This document shows, one piece after another, positions 8,461-17,234 of a stretch of 64,000 bases of DNA; the first letter of the stretch is position 1, and each line of letters begins with the position of its first letter. The position numbers were made by a program, and so were the translations under genes. Origin of the DNA: JAZKID01 sp963714065 (GTDB lineage: Bacteria; Pseudomonadota; Alphaproteobacteria; Rhizobiales; UBA4765). The notes below the pieces were generated by a model. It did no database searches, was not told the DNA's origin, and worked only from the letters and a program-made list of their open reading frames with translations. The stretch covers positions 930,001-994,000 of the forward strand of contig OY970226.1 of assembly GCA_963714065.1 (NCBI GenBank). The letters are read 5' to 3'.

Positions 8461-9854
8461 TGACAGCCAACCTCGCAGCCCTGCTCTATCTGTGCTCCGC
8501 CGTTCTGTTCATTCTAGCCTTGCGCGGGCTTTCCTCGCCCGTCACCGCACAGCGCGGCAACCTGTTCGGCATGAGCGGCATGGCAATCGCCATTCTCACC
8601 ACGCTGCTGCTGCATCCGCCGGCAACCGGGCGCGGTTTCATGATGGTGATCGGCGGCCTGGTCATCGGTGGTGGCATCGGCGCCATTATCGCAAGAAAAG
8701 TGCAGATGACGAAAATGCCGCAGCTTGTTGCTGCTTTTCACTCATTAGTGGGTCTGGCTGCCGTGCTGGTGGCAGCAGCGGCCCTTTATGCACCGCAAGC
8801 CATGGGTATCGGGGAAGCGGGCGCGATCGAAGCGTCCAGCCTGTTTGAAATGTCGCTTGGCACCGCCATCGGCGCCATCACCTTCTCGGGCAGCGTGATC
8901 GCTTTCCTGAAACTGGACGGGCGCATGTCCGGCGCATCCATCCTGCTGCCACAACGCCACAAGATCGTGCTCGGCTTCGGTATCCTGCTTGCCTTGCTGA
9001 TCGCGCTTTTGATGCGCACGGAAAGCCACAGCGTCTTCTGGCTGATCGTCGGCACTTCATTGGCGCTTGGCGTACTTTTGATCATTCCTATCGGCGGCGC
9101 CGATATGCCGGTCGTCGTTTCCATGCTCAATTCCTATTCGGGCTGGGCGGCGGCGGGCATCGGCTTCACGCTCGGCAATATTGCGCTGATCATCGTCGGT
9201 GCGCTGGTGGGATCATCCGGCGCCATCCTCTCCTACATCATGTGCAAGGGCATGAACCGCTCTTTCCTTTCGGTCATCATGGGCGGCTTTGGCGTCGATG
9301 CGGCTGCGCAGGCAGGCACGAAGGAAGCGCGCCCCGTCAAACAGGGCGCTGCGGAAGATGCAGCCTTCATTATGAAGAACGCAGCAAAAGTCATCATCGT
9401 GCCGGGCTATGGCATGGCGGTGGCGCAGGCGCAGCACGCTTTGCGCGAAATGGCGGACCTGCTGAAGAAGGAGGGCGTCGAGGTCAAATATGCAATCCAC
9501 CCCGTCGCCGGGCGCATGCCGGGGCATATGAACGTGCTACTGGCGGAGGCGAATGTGCCTTACGACGAAGTGTTCGAGCTCGAGGACATCAACAGCGAGT
9601 TCGCGCAGGCCGACGTGGCTTATGTCATCGGCGCCAACGATGTCACCAATCCCGCCGCGAAAACCGACAAATCCTCGCCGATTTACGGCATGCCGGTGCT
9701 GGATGTGGAAAAGGCGAAGACCGTGCTCTTTATCAAGCGCGGCATGGGTTCGGGCTATGCCGGTGTCGAGAACGAGCTTTTCTTCCGCGACAATACAATG
9801 ATGCTCTTCGGCGATGCAAAAAAGATGACGGAAGAGATTGTGAAAGCCTTATAA
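8460..9854 (+). CDS. pntB: NAD(P) transhydrogenase subunit beta
   Basis: Carries the remaining membrane helices and the NADP(H)-binding dIII domain. 464 residues: about eight to nine hydrophobic spans to residue about 270, then the soluble dIII with VIIVPGYGMAVAQAQHAL, the conserved HPVAGRMPGHMNVLLAEA and YVIGANDVTNPAA, and the end MMLFGDAKKMTEEIVKAL. Length and motifs are normal, so the enzyme appears intact. A diverged second copy of its last 51 coding bases lies 37 bases beyond the first copy (9886-9936); see the repeat entry. Confidence 0.97.
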   Translation: MTANLAALLYLCSAVLFILALRGLSSPVTAQRGNLFGMSGMAIAILTTLLLHPPATGRGFMMVIGGLVIGGGIGAIIARKVQMTKMPQLVAAFHSLVGLAAVLVAAAALYAPQAMGIGEAGAIEASSLFEMSLGTAIGAITFSGSVIAFLKLDGRMSGASILLPQRHKIVLGFGILLALLIALLMRTESHSVFWLIVGTSLALGVLLIIPIGGADMPVVVSMLNSYSGWAAAGIGFTLGNIALIIVGALVGSSGAILSYIMCKGMNRSFLSVIMGGFGVDAAAQAGTKEARPVKQGAAEDAAFIMKNAAKVIIVPGYGMAVAQAQHALREMADLLKKEGVEVKYAIHPVAGRMPGHMNVLLAEANVPYDEVFELEDINSEFAQADVAYVIGANDVTNPAAKTDKSSPIYGMPVLDVEKAKTVLFIKRGMGSGYAGVENELFFRDNTMMLFGDAKKMTEEIVKAL

Positions 9855-9936
9855 TTTTTTGTCATTCGCGCTTACGCGCTCATTTATGATGCTCTTTGGA
9901 GACGCAAAGAAGATGACCGGAGAGATTGTGAAAGCC
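9855..9936 (+). repeat. Short repeated motif followed by a diverged second copy of the pntB 3' end
   Basis: Right after the pntB stop, 9857-9888 holds a motif with cores TTTTGTCATTCGC and CGCGCTCATTTATG separated by 5 bases. At 9886-9936 the last 51 bases before the final codon of pntB (9798-9848) are repeated with six substitutions. Five are synonymous third-position changes and one changes Glu to Gly. The same two cores recur at 29165-29195, where they are again followed by a copied gene 3' end (a tRNA). Synonymous divergence suggests the second copy came from a related pntB rather than from a local duplication. Possible scar of an element that integrated at gene 3' ends; no integrase is nearby. 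Confidence 0.7.
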
Positions 9937-9984
9937 CGTAGTATTCGTCAGCCAGTTATGCTTGTGCATTCGTTCTCAATGAAC

Positions 9985-10518
9985 TCAGCTTCTAATTTTG
10001 ATTCTCACCCTGCCTGCGCCAACATTATCCCGCACCGATGAAGCAGGTTTCGCAGGCAAAGCAATCACGGGTGAAGGCGCGGTTCCGGTAACTCCAAGAA
10101 TACTACCTGCATTTATTGCGCACTTTCCTGATGCCACGTATCCGTTCAATTCGTTTTTAACGTTTAGAATAAATCTCGCATTATACAATTTTTCAAGATC
10201 GTTTTGATTTTGCTGGATGTAATTCAATACATTTTGAACCGGCACCAAATAAACTCCACAACCACACGCTTTGAAACGTTTTTCATAAAACGAGTACAGG
10301 CCTTCTTTTGTTTCACCGATGCGATTCTTTAGCGTCGACAAAAACTGCGCGGCAAAAGTATTCTCTTCAAACGATACATAGGGGTTTAGCGTTTCACATC
10401 TTTCTGCCTCGGGATTTCTCTGCCCAGATTGCAGATTGAATGCAAATGGCACGGCATCAGAATTATTTAAAAACCGCCCGCCGAAATTATAGTTCTCAAT
10501 GCTGAAGCTATTCGTCAT
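9985..10518 (-). CDS. Hypothetical protein, orphan
   Basis: A 177-residue protein I do not recognise. The start at 10518 (MTNSFSIENYNFGGRF) is backed by AGGAG 7-8 bases upstream. No signal peptide or membrane span is evident; it has a Cys-rich patch (FKACGCGVYLVP) and a predicted helical Asn/Gln-rich middle (NYIQQNQNDLEKL). The C terminus is basic (GRVRIKIRS). Base composition is clearly more AT-rich than pntB and the TPR gene on either side. It sits directly beside the pntB-end scar, so it may have arrived with, or been left by, a mobile element. No function can be assigned. Confidence 0.55.
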   Translation of the reverse strand: MTNSFSIENYNFGGRFLNNSDAVPFAFNLQSGQRNPEAERCETLNPYVSFEENTFAAQFLSTLKNRIGETKEGLYSFYEKRFKACGCGVYLVPVQNVLNYIQQNQNDLEKLYNARFILNVKNELNGYVASGKCAINAGSILGVTGTAPSPVIALPAKPASSVRDNVGAGRVRIKIRS

Positions 10519-10591
10519 AATAATTCTCCTATTCAACATAAAATTAATGGATAAAATCCAAATACCAAACCAGCTATCTTGTCAAATAAAA

Positions 10592-11482
10592 TTACCGCCG
10601 CCCGAAAATCCGTCCGAAGCCTTCGCCGCCTGTGCGTGCGGCACCCTCGCGCGCGGTTTTATTTGCAGGATCAAGGTTGAGCGCCTGCGCATAGGCTTTC
10701 GCCGCTTCGTCCTTGTCGCCGGTTTTTTCGAGCGCGAGCCCGCGTTGCGCCCAACCTTCGGCATTGTTCGGCGCAATTTTTACCACCTCGCCGAAATCTT
10801 CCGCCGCGCGCTTGAAATCGTTCGTCGCAAGCCGCGATAGACCGCGCGCATAATAGGATTCCTGCCCTGTCGGATTGAGCCCGATAGCGGAGGTGAAATC
10901 GTCGATGGCGAAATCGTGCATGCTGCGCATCTGGTAGATCAGCCCGCGATTATGGAAAGCCTGCGCATCGTCGGATTTGAGCTTGATGGCGCGTTCGAAA
11001 TCGTTGAGCGCTTCCATCGTATGGCCGCTCTGGCGGAACACGGTGCCGCGCCCCACAATGGCGGCGTAATAAGTGGGATCGATCTCGAGCGCCTTGTTGT
11101 AGTCGGCGAGCGCCAGATCGGTTTTGCCTAAACGCCGGTAAAGCAGCGCACGGTTGATATAGGCCTGCACATAGGAAGGCTGCGCCGTGATTGCCGCCGT
11201 GAAATCGGCCTGCGCCTCGTTCGTGCGCCCCTGCTGGGCATAGACGGCGCCGCGTATATTGAGCGCATGCGCGTCTTTCGGGTTTTTGGAAATCACTTCT
11301 GACAGGGAAGCGAGATTAGCAGCCGGATTCACCGCCGCCTCGCGATCCGTACCGATGCCAAAATCGGGGAGATTGGCGCCGCTCACGCAACCCGACAGAA
11401 GCAGCGCACAGGCAAAAATCGCTATCAAATTGCTGCGGTATTTATCGTCGGTCACGTTATCCTCGATCTCACAGACAATCAT
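10592..11482 (-). CDS. TPR-repeat lipoprotein
   Basis: Predicted lipoprotein of tetratricopeptide repeats, like the NlpI/TadD-type scaffolds. A lipobox LLLSGC follows a hydrophobic stretch (LIAIFACA) at about residue 30. The likely start is the GTG at about 11455 (VTDDKYRSN), since the first nine residues of the longer frame look non-coding. Six or so TPR units follow, for example AYINRALLYRRLGKTDLALA, then AIVGRGTVFRQSGHTMEALN, with the last ending AQALNLDPANK. The C-terminal tail is Gly/Arg-rich (GGEGFGRIFGRR). Partner unknown. It is followed upstream by the rpsU terminator, so it probably has its own promoter. Confidence 0.8.
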   Translation of the reverse strand: MIVCEIEDNVTDDKYRSNLIAIFACALLLSGCVSGANLPDFGIGTDREAAVNPAANLASLSEVISKNPKDAHALNIRGAVYAQQGRTNEAQADFTAAITAQPSYVQAYINRALLYRRLGKTDLALADYNKALEIDPTYYAAIVGRGTVFRQSGHTMEALNDFERAIKLKSDDAQAFHNRGLIYQMRSMHDFAIDDFTSAIGLNPTGQESYYARGLSRLATNDFKRAAEDFGEVVKIAPNNAEGWAQRGLALEKTGDKDEAAKAYAQALNLDPANKTAREGAARTGGEGFGRIFGRR

Positions 11483-11484
11483 AT

Positions 11485-11522
11485 GCCAAAAATAAAGCGG
11501 CCTTGCAAAGCTGCAAGGCCGA
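11485..11522 (-). terminator. Rho-independent terminator of rpsU
   Basis: Perfect 9-base-pair stem (GGCCTTGCA at 11499-11507 with TGCAAGGCC at 11512-11520), closed by a 4-base loop and, reading on the minus strand, followed by a T-rich run (GCTTTATTTTTGG). It lies 30 bases past the rpsU stop codon and just ahead of the TPR lipoprotein gene. Confidence 0.8.
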
Positions 11523-11552
11523 TTAAAAAACCCAATTTGATTAAGGCGAAGT

Positions 11553-11810
11553 TTATTTCTTCTTGCCTCTTTTGCCCTGTTGCTGCTGGCGGTCCTGTCC
11601 GCCGCTGCTGCCGCCTTCCTTCATATCGCGCTTGCGCTTGAGCTTGCGGGCACGGCGGATCGATTCGGCCCTTTCGCGAGTTTTCTTTTCGGACGGCTTC
11701 TCGTAATGGCCGCGCAGCTTCATTTCGCGGAAAATACCCTCGCGCTGCATTTTTTTCTTCAGCGCCCGCAGCGCCTGGTCGACATTGTTGTCGCGAACGA
11801 TAACTTGCAC
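11553..11810 (-). CDS. rpsU: 30S ribosomal protein S21
   Basis: Small-subunit ribosomal protein S21, 85 residues. The core MQVIVRDNNVDQALRALKKKMQREGIFREMK and HYEKPSEKKTRERAES are typical. The C-terminal extension is Gly/Gln/Lys-rich (GGSSGGQDRQQQQGKRGKKK), longer than in gammaproteobacteria but common in alphaproteobacteria. A strong AGGAG site sits just upstream of the start (AAGGAGCAAGCGTG in the minus strand). Single-gene transcription unit with its own terminator at 11485-11522. Confidence 0.96.
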   Translation of the reverse strand: MQVIVRDNNVDQALRALKKKMQREGIFREMKLRGHYEKPSEKKTRERAESIRRARKLKRKRDMKEGGSSGGQDRQQQQGKRGKKK

Positions 11811-11903
11811 GCTTGCTCCTTGTAAGCGGTTGAATCCTAAACAAAACGAGCGCGTAAACCGCGCCCAAAGTGGGGTTTATATAACAAAAAGCTTAAGGCT
11901 TGT

Positions 11904-12974
11904 CTATGCAAGAGGGGCAAGCCTGTTCACATGCCCCATCTTGCGGCCCGGTTTTGTCTCTTTTTTGCCATACAGCCAGAGGGAATTCGCCTTATCCGAC
12001 ATGGCCGTTTGCCAGCTATTAACCTCGGCTCCAATCAGATTGGTCATCACGACATCATGGGTACGCGCGACGGTGCCGAGCGGCCAGCCGGAAATGGCGC
12101 GAATATGGTTCTCGAACTGGCAGGTCTGGCAGGCATCCAACGTCCAGTGGCCGGAATTATGAACGCGCGGCGCAATTTCGTTGACGAGAAGGCGGCCTTC
12201 CCCATCGATAAAAAATTCGACCGCCAGCACGCCCACATAGGCAAGCGCTTCGATAATTTTCAAGGCGGCTGCCCTTGCCTCGCTTTCAATCGCTTCGGAA
12301 ATACGCGCAGGCACGGTGGATGTGTGCAGGATATGGTCGCGATGCACATTCTCCGCCACGTCGTAGATGGCGTTCTCGCCATTGCGCCCGCGCACGGCAA
12401 TCATGGAGATTTCCTTCTCGAGCGCCACGAATTTTTCCAGCACCGAAGGCGCACGCCCCACCGCCTCGAAAGCGGCTGCCGCCTCTTTCGGCTTTTTAAT
12501 CGTGGCCTGCCCTTTGCCGTCATAACCGAGACGCTGCGTTTTCAGCACGCAGGGCGCATTCAGTTCGGCAAGAGCTTTTTGCAGATCTTCGGCAGAGTTC
12601 GCCACACGAAACGGCGCAAGCGGCAGGCCAAGCGAGCGGATAAATTCCTTTTCCTTCAGCCGGTCCTGCGCGATTTCGAGCGCGCACGGCGGCGGGAAGA
12701 CAGGCTTGCGCGCATTGAGAAATGCAGCGGTCAATGCCGGCACGTTTTCAAATTCATAGGTGATCAGATCGACATCGGCGGCAAAGGCCTGCAGCTGCGT
12801 CTCGTCTTCATAACCTGCACTTATATATTGCGCGGAAACCTCGCAGGCGGGCTCGAAATCAGGGACATATATATGCGCTTTCAAGCCCAGTTTCGCGGCT
12901 TTGAGCGCCAGCATGCGCCCAAGCTGTCCTCCACCTAAAATACCGATCGTATCGCCGGGTTTAAGCGCGTTCAT
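11904..12974 (-). CDS. purK: 5-(carboxyamino)imidazole ribonucleotide synthase
   Basis: ATP-grasp enzyme of purine synthesis that makes N5-CAIR from AIR, ATP and bicarbonate. 356 residues. Motifs: the N-terminal GILGGGQLGRMLALKAAKLG, the ATP-grasp region LKTQRLGYDGKGQA, EKFVALEKEISMI, and the metal-binding region VEFFIDGEGRLLVNEIAPRVHNSGHW. Overlaps purE by 4 bases (ATGA), the classic purEK arrangement where PurE uses the PurK product directly. The final residues (MGHVNRLAPLA) match the family end. Confidence 0.97.
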   Translation of the reverse strand: MNALKPGDTIGILGGGQLGRMLALKAAKLGLKAHIYVPDFEPACEVSAQYISAGYEDETQLQAFAADVDLITYEFENVPALTAAFLNARKPVFPPPCALEIAQDRLKEKEFIRSLGLPLAPFRVANSAEDLQKALAELNAPCVLKTQRLGYDGKGQATIKKPKEAAAAFEAVGRAPSVLEKFVALEKEISMIAVRGRNGENAIYDVAENVHRDHILHTSTVPARISEAIESEARAAALKIIEALAYVGVLAVEFFIDGEGRLLVNEIAPRVHNSGHWTLDACQTCQFENHIRAISGWPLGTVARTHDVVMTNLIGAEVNSWQTAMSDKANSLWLYGKKETKPGRKMGHVNRLAPLA

Positions 12975-13468
12975 GTTTTATTTTTTGGCGCCTTGCCAAC
13001 GCTTGCCGTCTGTTTTGCGCGCCATGCACTCAAACGTTTTTCCAGTTTCGCATCCGACAGAGAGAGAATGGCGGCAGCGAGGAGAGCCGCGTTCGAAGCA
13101 CCCGCCTTGCCGATAGCGAGCGTGCCCACGGGAATGCCGGCTGGCATCTGCACGATCGAAAAAAGCGAATCGTGGCCGGATAAATGCTTGCTCTCGACCG
13201 GCACGCCGAGAACGGGAAGAGAGGTCAGGGATGCCGTCATCCCCGGCAAATGGGCGGCACCTCCGGCACCGGCGATGATAACTTTCAGCCCGGCTTTTTT
13301 TGCGCCGCGCGCGAATTTATACAGGCGCTCCGGCGTGCGATGCGCCGAGACGATTTTCGTGACATAGGAAATTTTGAGCTGGTCGCAGATATCGGCTGCG
13401 TTCTTCAACGTCTCCCAGTCCGACTGGCTGCCCATAATGATGGCGATTTGGGGTTTTTGCCGGCTCAC
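12971..13468 (-). CDS. purE: 5-(carboxyamino)imidazole ribonucleotide mutase
   Basis: Converts N5-CAIR to CAIR in purine synthesis. 165 residues. Class I PurE signatures are present: MGSQSDWETL at the phosphate-binding N terminus, SAHRTPERLYKFA, IIAGAGGAAHLPGM and SIVQMPAGIPVGTLAIG. Forms a coupled pair with the downstream purK. The C terminus carries about ten extra charged residues, common in alphaproteobacteria. Confidence 0.97.
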   Translation of the reverse strand: MSRQKPQIAIIMGSQSDWETLKNAADICDQLKISYVTKIVSAHRTPERLYKFARGAKKAGLKVIIAGAGGAAHLPGMTASLTSLPVLGVPVESKHLSGHDSLFSIVQMPAGIPVGTLAIGKAGASNAALLAAAILSLSDAKLEKRLSAWRAKQTASVGKAPKNKT

Positions 13469-13529
13469 GCGCGTTTCCTGTCAGGCTGGTGCGAAGAAAA
13501 AGCGTGTGTAATGAAAAATCGGGCCGGGC

Positions 13530-13766
13530 TCAAGCGATGATATCGGGGATCAGCGAATCCTCGATCCGGCTGATCTGGTCGCGCAGCGATAATTTACGCT
13601 TTTTGAGGCGTTGCACGCCAAGACCGTCGACGATCGGGCCGTTCTCCATGGCGGCAATGGCCGCGTCGAGGTCGCGATGTTCCTCTTTGAGCTGCGCCAG
13701 CCGCGCACGCAGCGCGAGTTCTTCGATAGGAGGCATGGGGGAACCGGTTTCGTAGGTTGTCAGCAC
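13530..13766 (-). CDS. DUF465 / YdcH-like small coiled-coil protein
   Basis: A 78-residue helical protein of the DUF465 family, short charged proteins often found singly or in pairs in proteobacteria and without a settled role. The pattern LKEEHRDLDAAIAAME followed by LKKRKLSLRDQISRIEDSLIP is the family core. The true start may be the internal Met at residue 11 (MPPIEELALRARL). It lies 61 bases upstream of purE on the same strand and could share its transcript. Confidence 0.8.
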   Translation of the reverse strand: MLTTYETGSPMPPIEELALRARLAQLKEEHRDLDAAIAAMENGPIVDGLGVQRLKKRKLSLRDQISRIEDSLIPDIIA

Positions 13767-13886
13767 GAAGGATCTGCCTGCTTTACAGCATATTCCGACA
13801 TCGCTTGCCGCAGCAGCGGTAAGGCCCGTCGTCGAATGTGTGCATAGCAGAAAAATCTCATCTTTTCAATTGGTTTTGCTTAAGTC

Positions 13887-14736
13887 TCAGGGCCGCCACA
13901 GGCCCAGTTTATAACCCTGCGCGAACAGCATGGCAGCACGATAGCGCTCGGCCTGCGCGGGCTCGGGCGTCACCCAGCCGCGCCGCACCAGCCATTCGCC
14001 GACATCGCTTTCGCCGACACGGCAGGCAGCCAAAGGTTGCCCTGCCTCGTTTTGCCGCTCGATGCTGCAGGACACAGCCCGCCAGCGCAGGAAAAAGCCG
14101 AGTTGATCGGCAGCTCGCCTTGCGGCAATCGCCTTTCTCGCCATTGAGAAGCGTGCAGGCACGGCCCTCTTCGGGAAGTACGAGACCGGCAAGCTTAAAG
14201 GGACGCATGCCTACTGAAAGCGTAATCGCATCAACGATCTCGGCGCGCCCATTCACGATTTCGCCAATGCCGGGCGCCTTGTTCCATTCAAGAGGCTGCA
14301 TGGTTGCGGCAGACGGCGCATCCTTGACGTACTCTCCATAGGCGATGCCGGGTGCCGGATCGGGCAGGGATGCCGTTGTCAGCTCCGCCTCCGCCTCGGG
14401 CAGATTGAGGATGGAGTTAAGTTTTTTAGGCTCAAGCCCGTTAAAACGTGCCCCGAAACTGTCGTCCCCGATAAATTCGCTGGCTTCCCGCGGCGGTAGC
14501 CAGGGCGGGTTGAGCATGGCTTCGAATACGGGTGCGGGCTCCTCCGAGACGGCCGAAAGCGCCTGCGGCTTATCCTCGCGCTCCGGCCAATAGGATGAAA
14601 GAGCGAGGATAAGTCCCATCACGGCCGGGAACCCGAAGAGGCCGGCGAACAGATAATTGAGGTGCCGCTTACTCAAACCATGCGGCGTCAATTCCGGTGG
14701 CAACAAGGCATGTCTCCCTTTGCGGACCCAGCACAA
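13887..14736 (-). pseudogene. Membrane-anchored nuclease-like (SNase/TNase) protein, frameshifted
   Basis: Two overlapping frames make one plausible gene. The first (from 14736) has a membrane span at about residues 27-47 (LFAGLFGFPAVMGLILALS), a linker, and a domain start ending GEKGDCRKA. The second frame continues with RAADQLGFFLRWRAVSCSIE, ACRVGESDVGEWLVRRGWV and the end FAQGYKLGLWRP, which resembles the C-terminal half of a staphylococcal-nuclease-like domain. Joining them needs a one-base deletion (or two-base insertion) near 14105-14125. Either the gene is broken or this is an assembly indel; gapR shows the same problem. The upstream frame continues as nonsense to 13909. Family assignment is from the C-terminal pattern and is moderate. 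Confidence 0.6.
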
Positions 14737-14953
14737 TGCCAGAAAAGCTTCGCCAGGCCGTAAAGACGGGATGAAGCTTTTAATGAAAATAGGATGGAAG
14801 CGCTTAACGAAAACTTAAGATTAAAGAAGCAAATTTTTAACGAAGCCGACGAATCTTCGTTCGCTTTCGCGTGATTCCGGCCGTTTGCCGAGGTTGTGTT
14901 AACGCTCGCATGCCAGTGTGACCGTCGAACAGGGGCTTTTTAAGTTCACCATA

Positions 14954-15811
14954 ATGCAGACTTTTCGCTCGAACACGACTGTCATGATCGCGCTCGCCGT
15001 CATATTCGGCGGTGCTGCGGTCTTTCTGGCGCGGGCCTGGCTTACCCATCAGGCAGGCTCGCATAAAACGGCTGCCAAATCCATCAGCCAGACGACGCTG
15101 GTGGTTGCGGCGCAACCGTTGCGCTTCGGCATGGAGTTGAAGAAAAATCTTCTGCGCGAGATCGACTGGCCGAGCGATAACCTGCCGGAAGGTTCTTATG
15201 CCAAGATCGACGACTTCCTGGGCGAGGGATCGCGCATCGTGCTTCAGGCCATGCAACCCAACGAAGCCGTGCTGAAAAACAAGGTAACGGGTCCCGGCGA
15301 GCGCGCGGGCCTGGCTTCGCTCGTCACCGAAGGCTTCCGCGCCGTGACATTGCGCGTCAACGACATCAACGGCGTTGCCGGTTTCGTGCTGCCGGGCGAC
15401 CGCGTCGACATCATTCTCAGCCAGCATGAAGGCAGCGAGGCAACAAGCGCCAGCACGGTCGTGCTGCAAAATGTGCGCGTGCTTGCAATCGATCAGGTAG
15501 CGGACGATCAGACCAAGGAACCGAACGTCGTCAAGGCTGTTACCATCGAGACCAATATGGGCGGCGCGCAAAAAATTTCCCTCGCTTCGCTTGTCGGCAC
15601 GCTGTCACTGACTTTGCGCAAGGCCGGCGATACCGCCTCCTTGCAGACACGCCGTGTCACGCTCACCGATCTGACACGCGCTGAGGGAAGCGCGCCGGAG
15701 CCTTTCATCATGTCCACGCCCCAACAGCCGCCCGCGGCAGGCCAGGATATTACGGTCCGGGTACGCGGCAAGGGCGATCCGAAAGAATATGTGGTGCCGC
15801 GCGAGAAATAG
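14954..15811 (+). CDS. cpaB: Flp pilus assembly protein CpaB/RcpC
   Basis: Inner-membrane-anchored periplasmic protein of the Tad secretion system, thought to link the secretin to the inner-membrane machinery. About 285 residues from ATG 14954 (MQTFRSNTTVM). One N-terminal span (VMIALAVIFGGAAVFLARAW), then an SAF domain (VVAAQPLRFGMELKKNLLRE; AGLASLVTEGFRAVTLRVN; GVAGFVLPGDRVDIIL) typical of CpaB. First gene of the tad run; cpaC begins 1 base after its stop. Confidence 0.93.
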   Translation: MQTFRSNTTVMIALAVIFGGAAVFLARAWLTHQAGSHKTAAKSISQTTLVVAAQPLRFGMELKKNLLREIDWPSDNLPEGSYAKIDDFLGEGSRIVLQAMQPNEAVLKNKVTGPGERAGLASLVTEGFRAVTLRVNDINGVAGFVLPGDRVDIILSQHEGSEATSASTVVLQNVRVLAIDQVADDQTKEPNVVKAVTIETNMGGAQKISLASLVGTLSLTLRKAGDTASLQTRRVTLTDLTRAEGSAPEPFIMSTPQQPPAAGQDITVRVRGKGDPKEYVVPREK

Positions 15812-15812
15812 G

Positions 15813-17234
15813 ATGACGAATTATTTCATGACAAAACTCTCTCCACGCACCATCTTCATCGGCTGCACCGCATTTGCGGTCCTAAGCCTTAGCGTACCTG
15901 CCGATGCGCGCATGCGCGTGGTCGAGCGTTCATCTGAGATGACGGTCGATTCGGTGCGTGTCGCCCAGGGCATGTCGGAGACGATGAAACTCGATTCGAC
16001 CTTCGCCGATATCGTCGTCGGCGATCCCGATATCGCCGATGTCGTGCCACTGACCGACAAGTCTTTATACGTTCTGGGCAAGAAGCTCGGCCGCACCAGC
16101 GTCTCAATTTACGACACGGAAAAACAGCTTCTCGGCACGCTCAATGTCGAAGTGTCCTACGACACGAATGAGCTTGCAAACGAACTGCGTCGCCGCGTAC
16201 CGGACGCAAAAATCAAGGTCTCTTCCCTCAATGGCCGCATCCTGCTGACGGGCACGGCGCCCGATGCGGTCACGCTCGACCAGGCGGTGACGATCGCCAA
16301 ACAGTTCGGCACCGAGGTCGTTCCTTCCGTCACCGTCTCGCGCTCGCAGCAGGTGATGCTGGAAGTTCGTTTTCTCGAAGTCTCCCGCACGGCGGGACGC
16401 GAATTGTCGTCGCGCCTGACCGTCACCGGCCCCGGCTGGTCATCGACGACGGGCTTTGCCGCATTGCAATCGGGCAACACGCCTTTCTCCACGATTTCCG
16501 GCACGCTGACCAGCGGCGCCTATGACGTCACCCTTGCCATTCGCGCGCTCGAGGACAAGGGACTGGCGCGGCGTCTGGCCGAGCCTAATCTCGTGGCGCT
16601 TTCCGGCGATACGGCAAGCTTCCTCGCCGGCGGCGAGTTCCCTTTCCCCGTGCAGAGCGGCGATGGCGGCCAGGTCTCGATCGAATTCAAGAAATTCGGC
16701 GTCGGCCTTGCTTTCACGCCGACCGTGCTGAAGGACGGCCTCATCAATCTGAAAATCGACCCCGAAGTGTCCGAACTCGACAGCACGCAGGGCGTCAGCA
16801 TCGGCGGCGTGGCCGTGCCCGGCCTGATCGTACGCCGGGCGAGTACGACGGTCGAGTTGAAGGACGGCCAGAGCTTCGCGCTTGCGGGCCTGCTGCAGAG
16901 CGTGAACGCCTCCGACCTGTCGCAGTTGCCGTGGATCGGCAATATTCCGATCCTGGGCGCGCTGTTCCGCAGCACCTCTTTCCAGCGCCGCGAGACCGAT
17001 CTCGTCATCATGATCACGCCGCGCATCGTACAGCCGATCGTGCCGGGGCAGATTGCGCGCTCGCCGCTCGACATAACGAAGCGCGCCAACGACGCGGAGC
17101 TGTTCCTCGGCGGACAAACAGATCTCCCTCGCCGCAACGCAATGCCGGCGCAGGCACCGCTTCCGCAGCCCTATAACAGCGGCGGACATATCCTGAGCCT
17201 GACCAAACCGGAGGATGCGCATGCGCGCCGTTAA
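15813..17234 (+). CDS. cpaC: Outer-membrane secretin CpaC/RcpA
   Basis: Forms the outer-membrane channel of the Tad pilus. About 473 residues from ATG 15813: signal peptide ending near SVPADA, an N-terminal pilus-assembly secretin domain (TMKLDSTFADIVVGDPDIADVVP-type, about 45-110), a BON-like segment (SSLNGRILLTGTAPDAV), and the secretin core (VMLEVRFLEVSR to ETDLVIMITPRIVQPI). The typical VPGLIVRRASTTVELKDGQS and LPWIGNIPILGALFRS are present. Overlaps the next lipoprotein gene by 20 bases. Confidence 0.95.
   Translation: MTNYFMTKLSPRTIFIGCTAFAVLSLSVPADARMRVVERSSEMTVDSVRVAQGMSETMKLDSTFADIVVGDPDIADVVPLTDKSLYVLGKKLGRTSVSIYDTEKQLLGTLNVEVSYDTNELANELRRRVPDAKIKVSSLNGRILLTGTAPDAVTLDQAVTIAKQFGTEVVPSVTVSRSQQVMLEVRFLEVSRTAGRELSSRLTVTGPGWSSTTGFAALQSGNTPFSTISGTLTSGAYDVTLAIRALEDKGLARRLAEPNLVALSGDTASFLAGGEFPFPVQSGDGGQVSIEFKKFGVGLAFTPTVLKDGLINLKIDPEVSELDSTQGVSIGGVAVPGLIVRRASTTVELKDGQSFALAGLLQSVNASDLSQLPWIGNIPILGALFRSTSFQRRETDLVIMITPRIVQPIVPGQIARSPLDITKRANDAELFLGGQTDLPRRNAMPAQAPLPQPYNSGGHILSLTKPEDAHARR

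Noticed and set aside
9859..10041. Plus-strand frame with the second pntB end (MMLFGDAKKM…)
   Set aside because: Only a copied 3' fragment of pntB joined to unrelated sequence; not a gene, described as a repeat instead.
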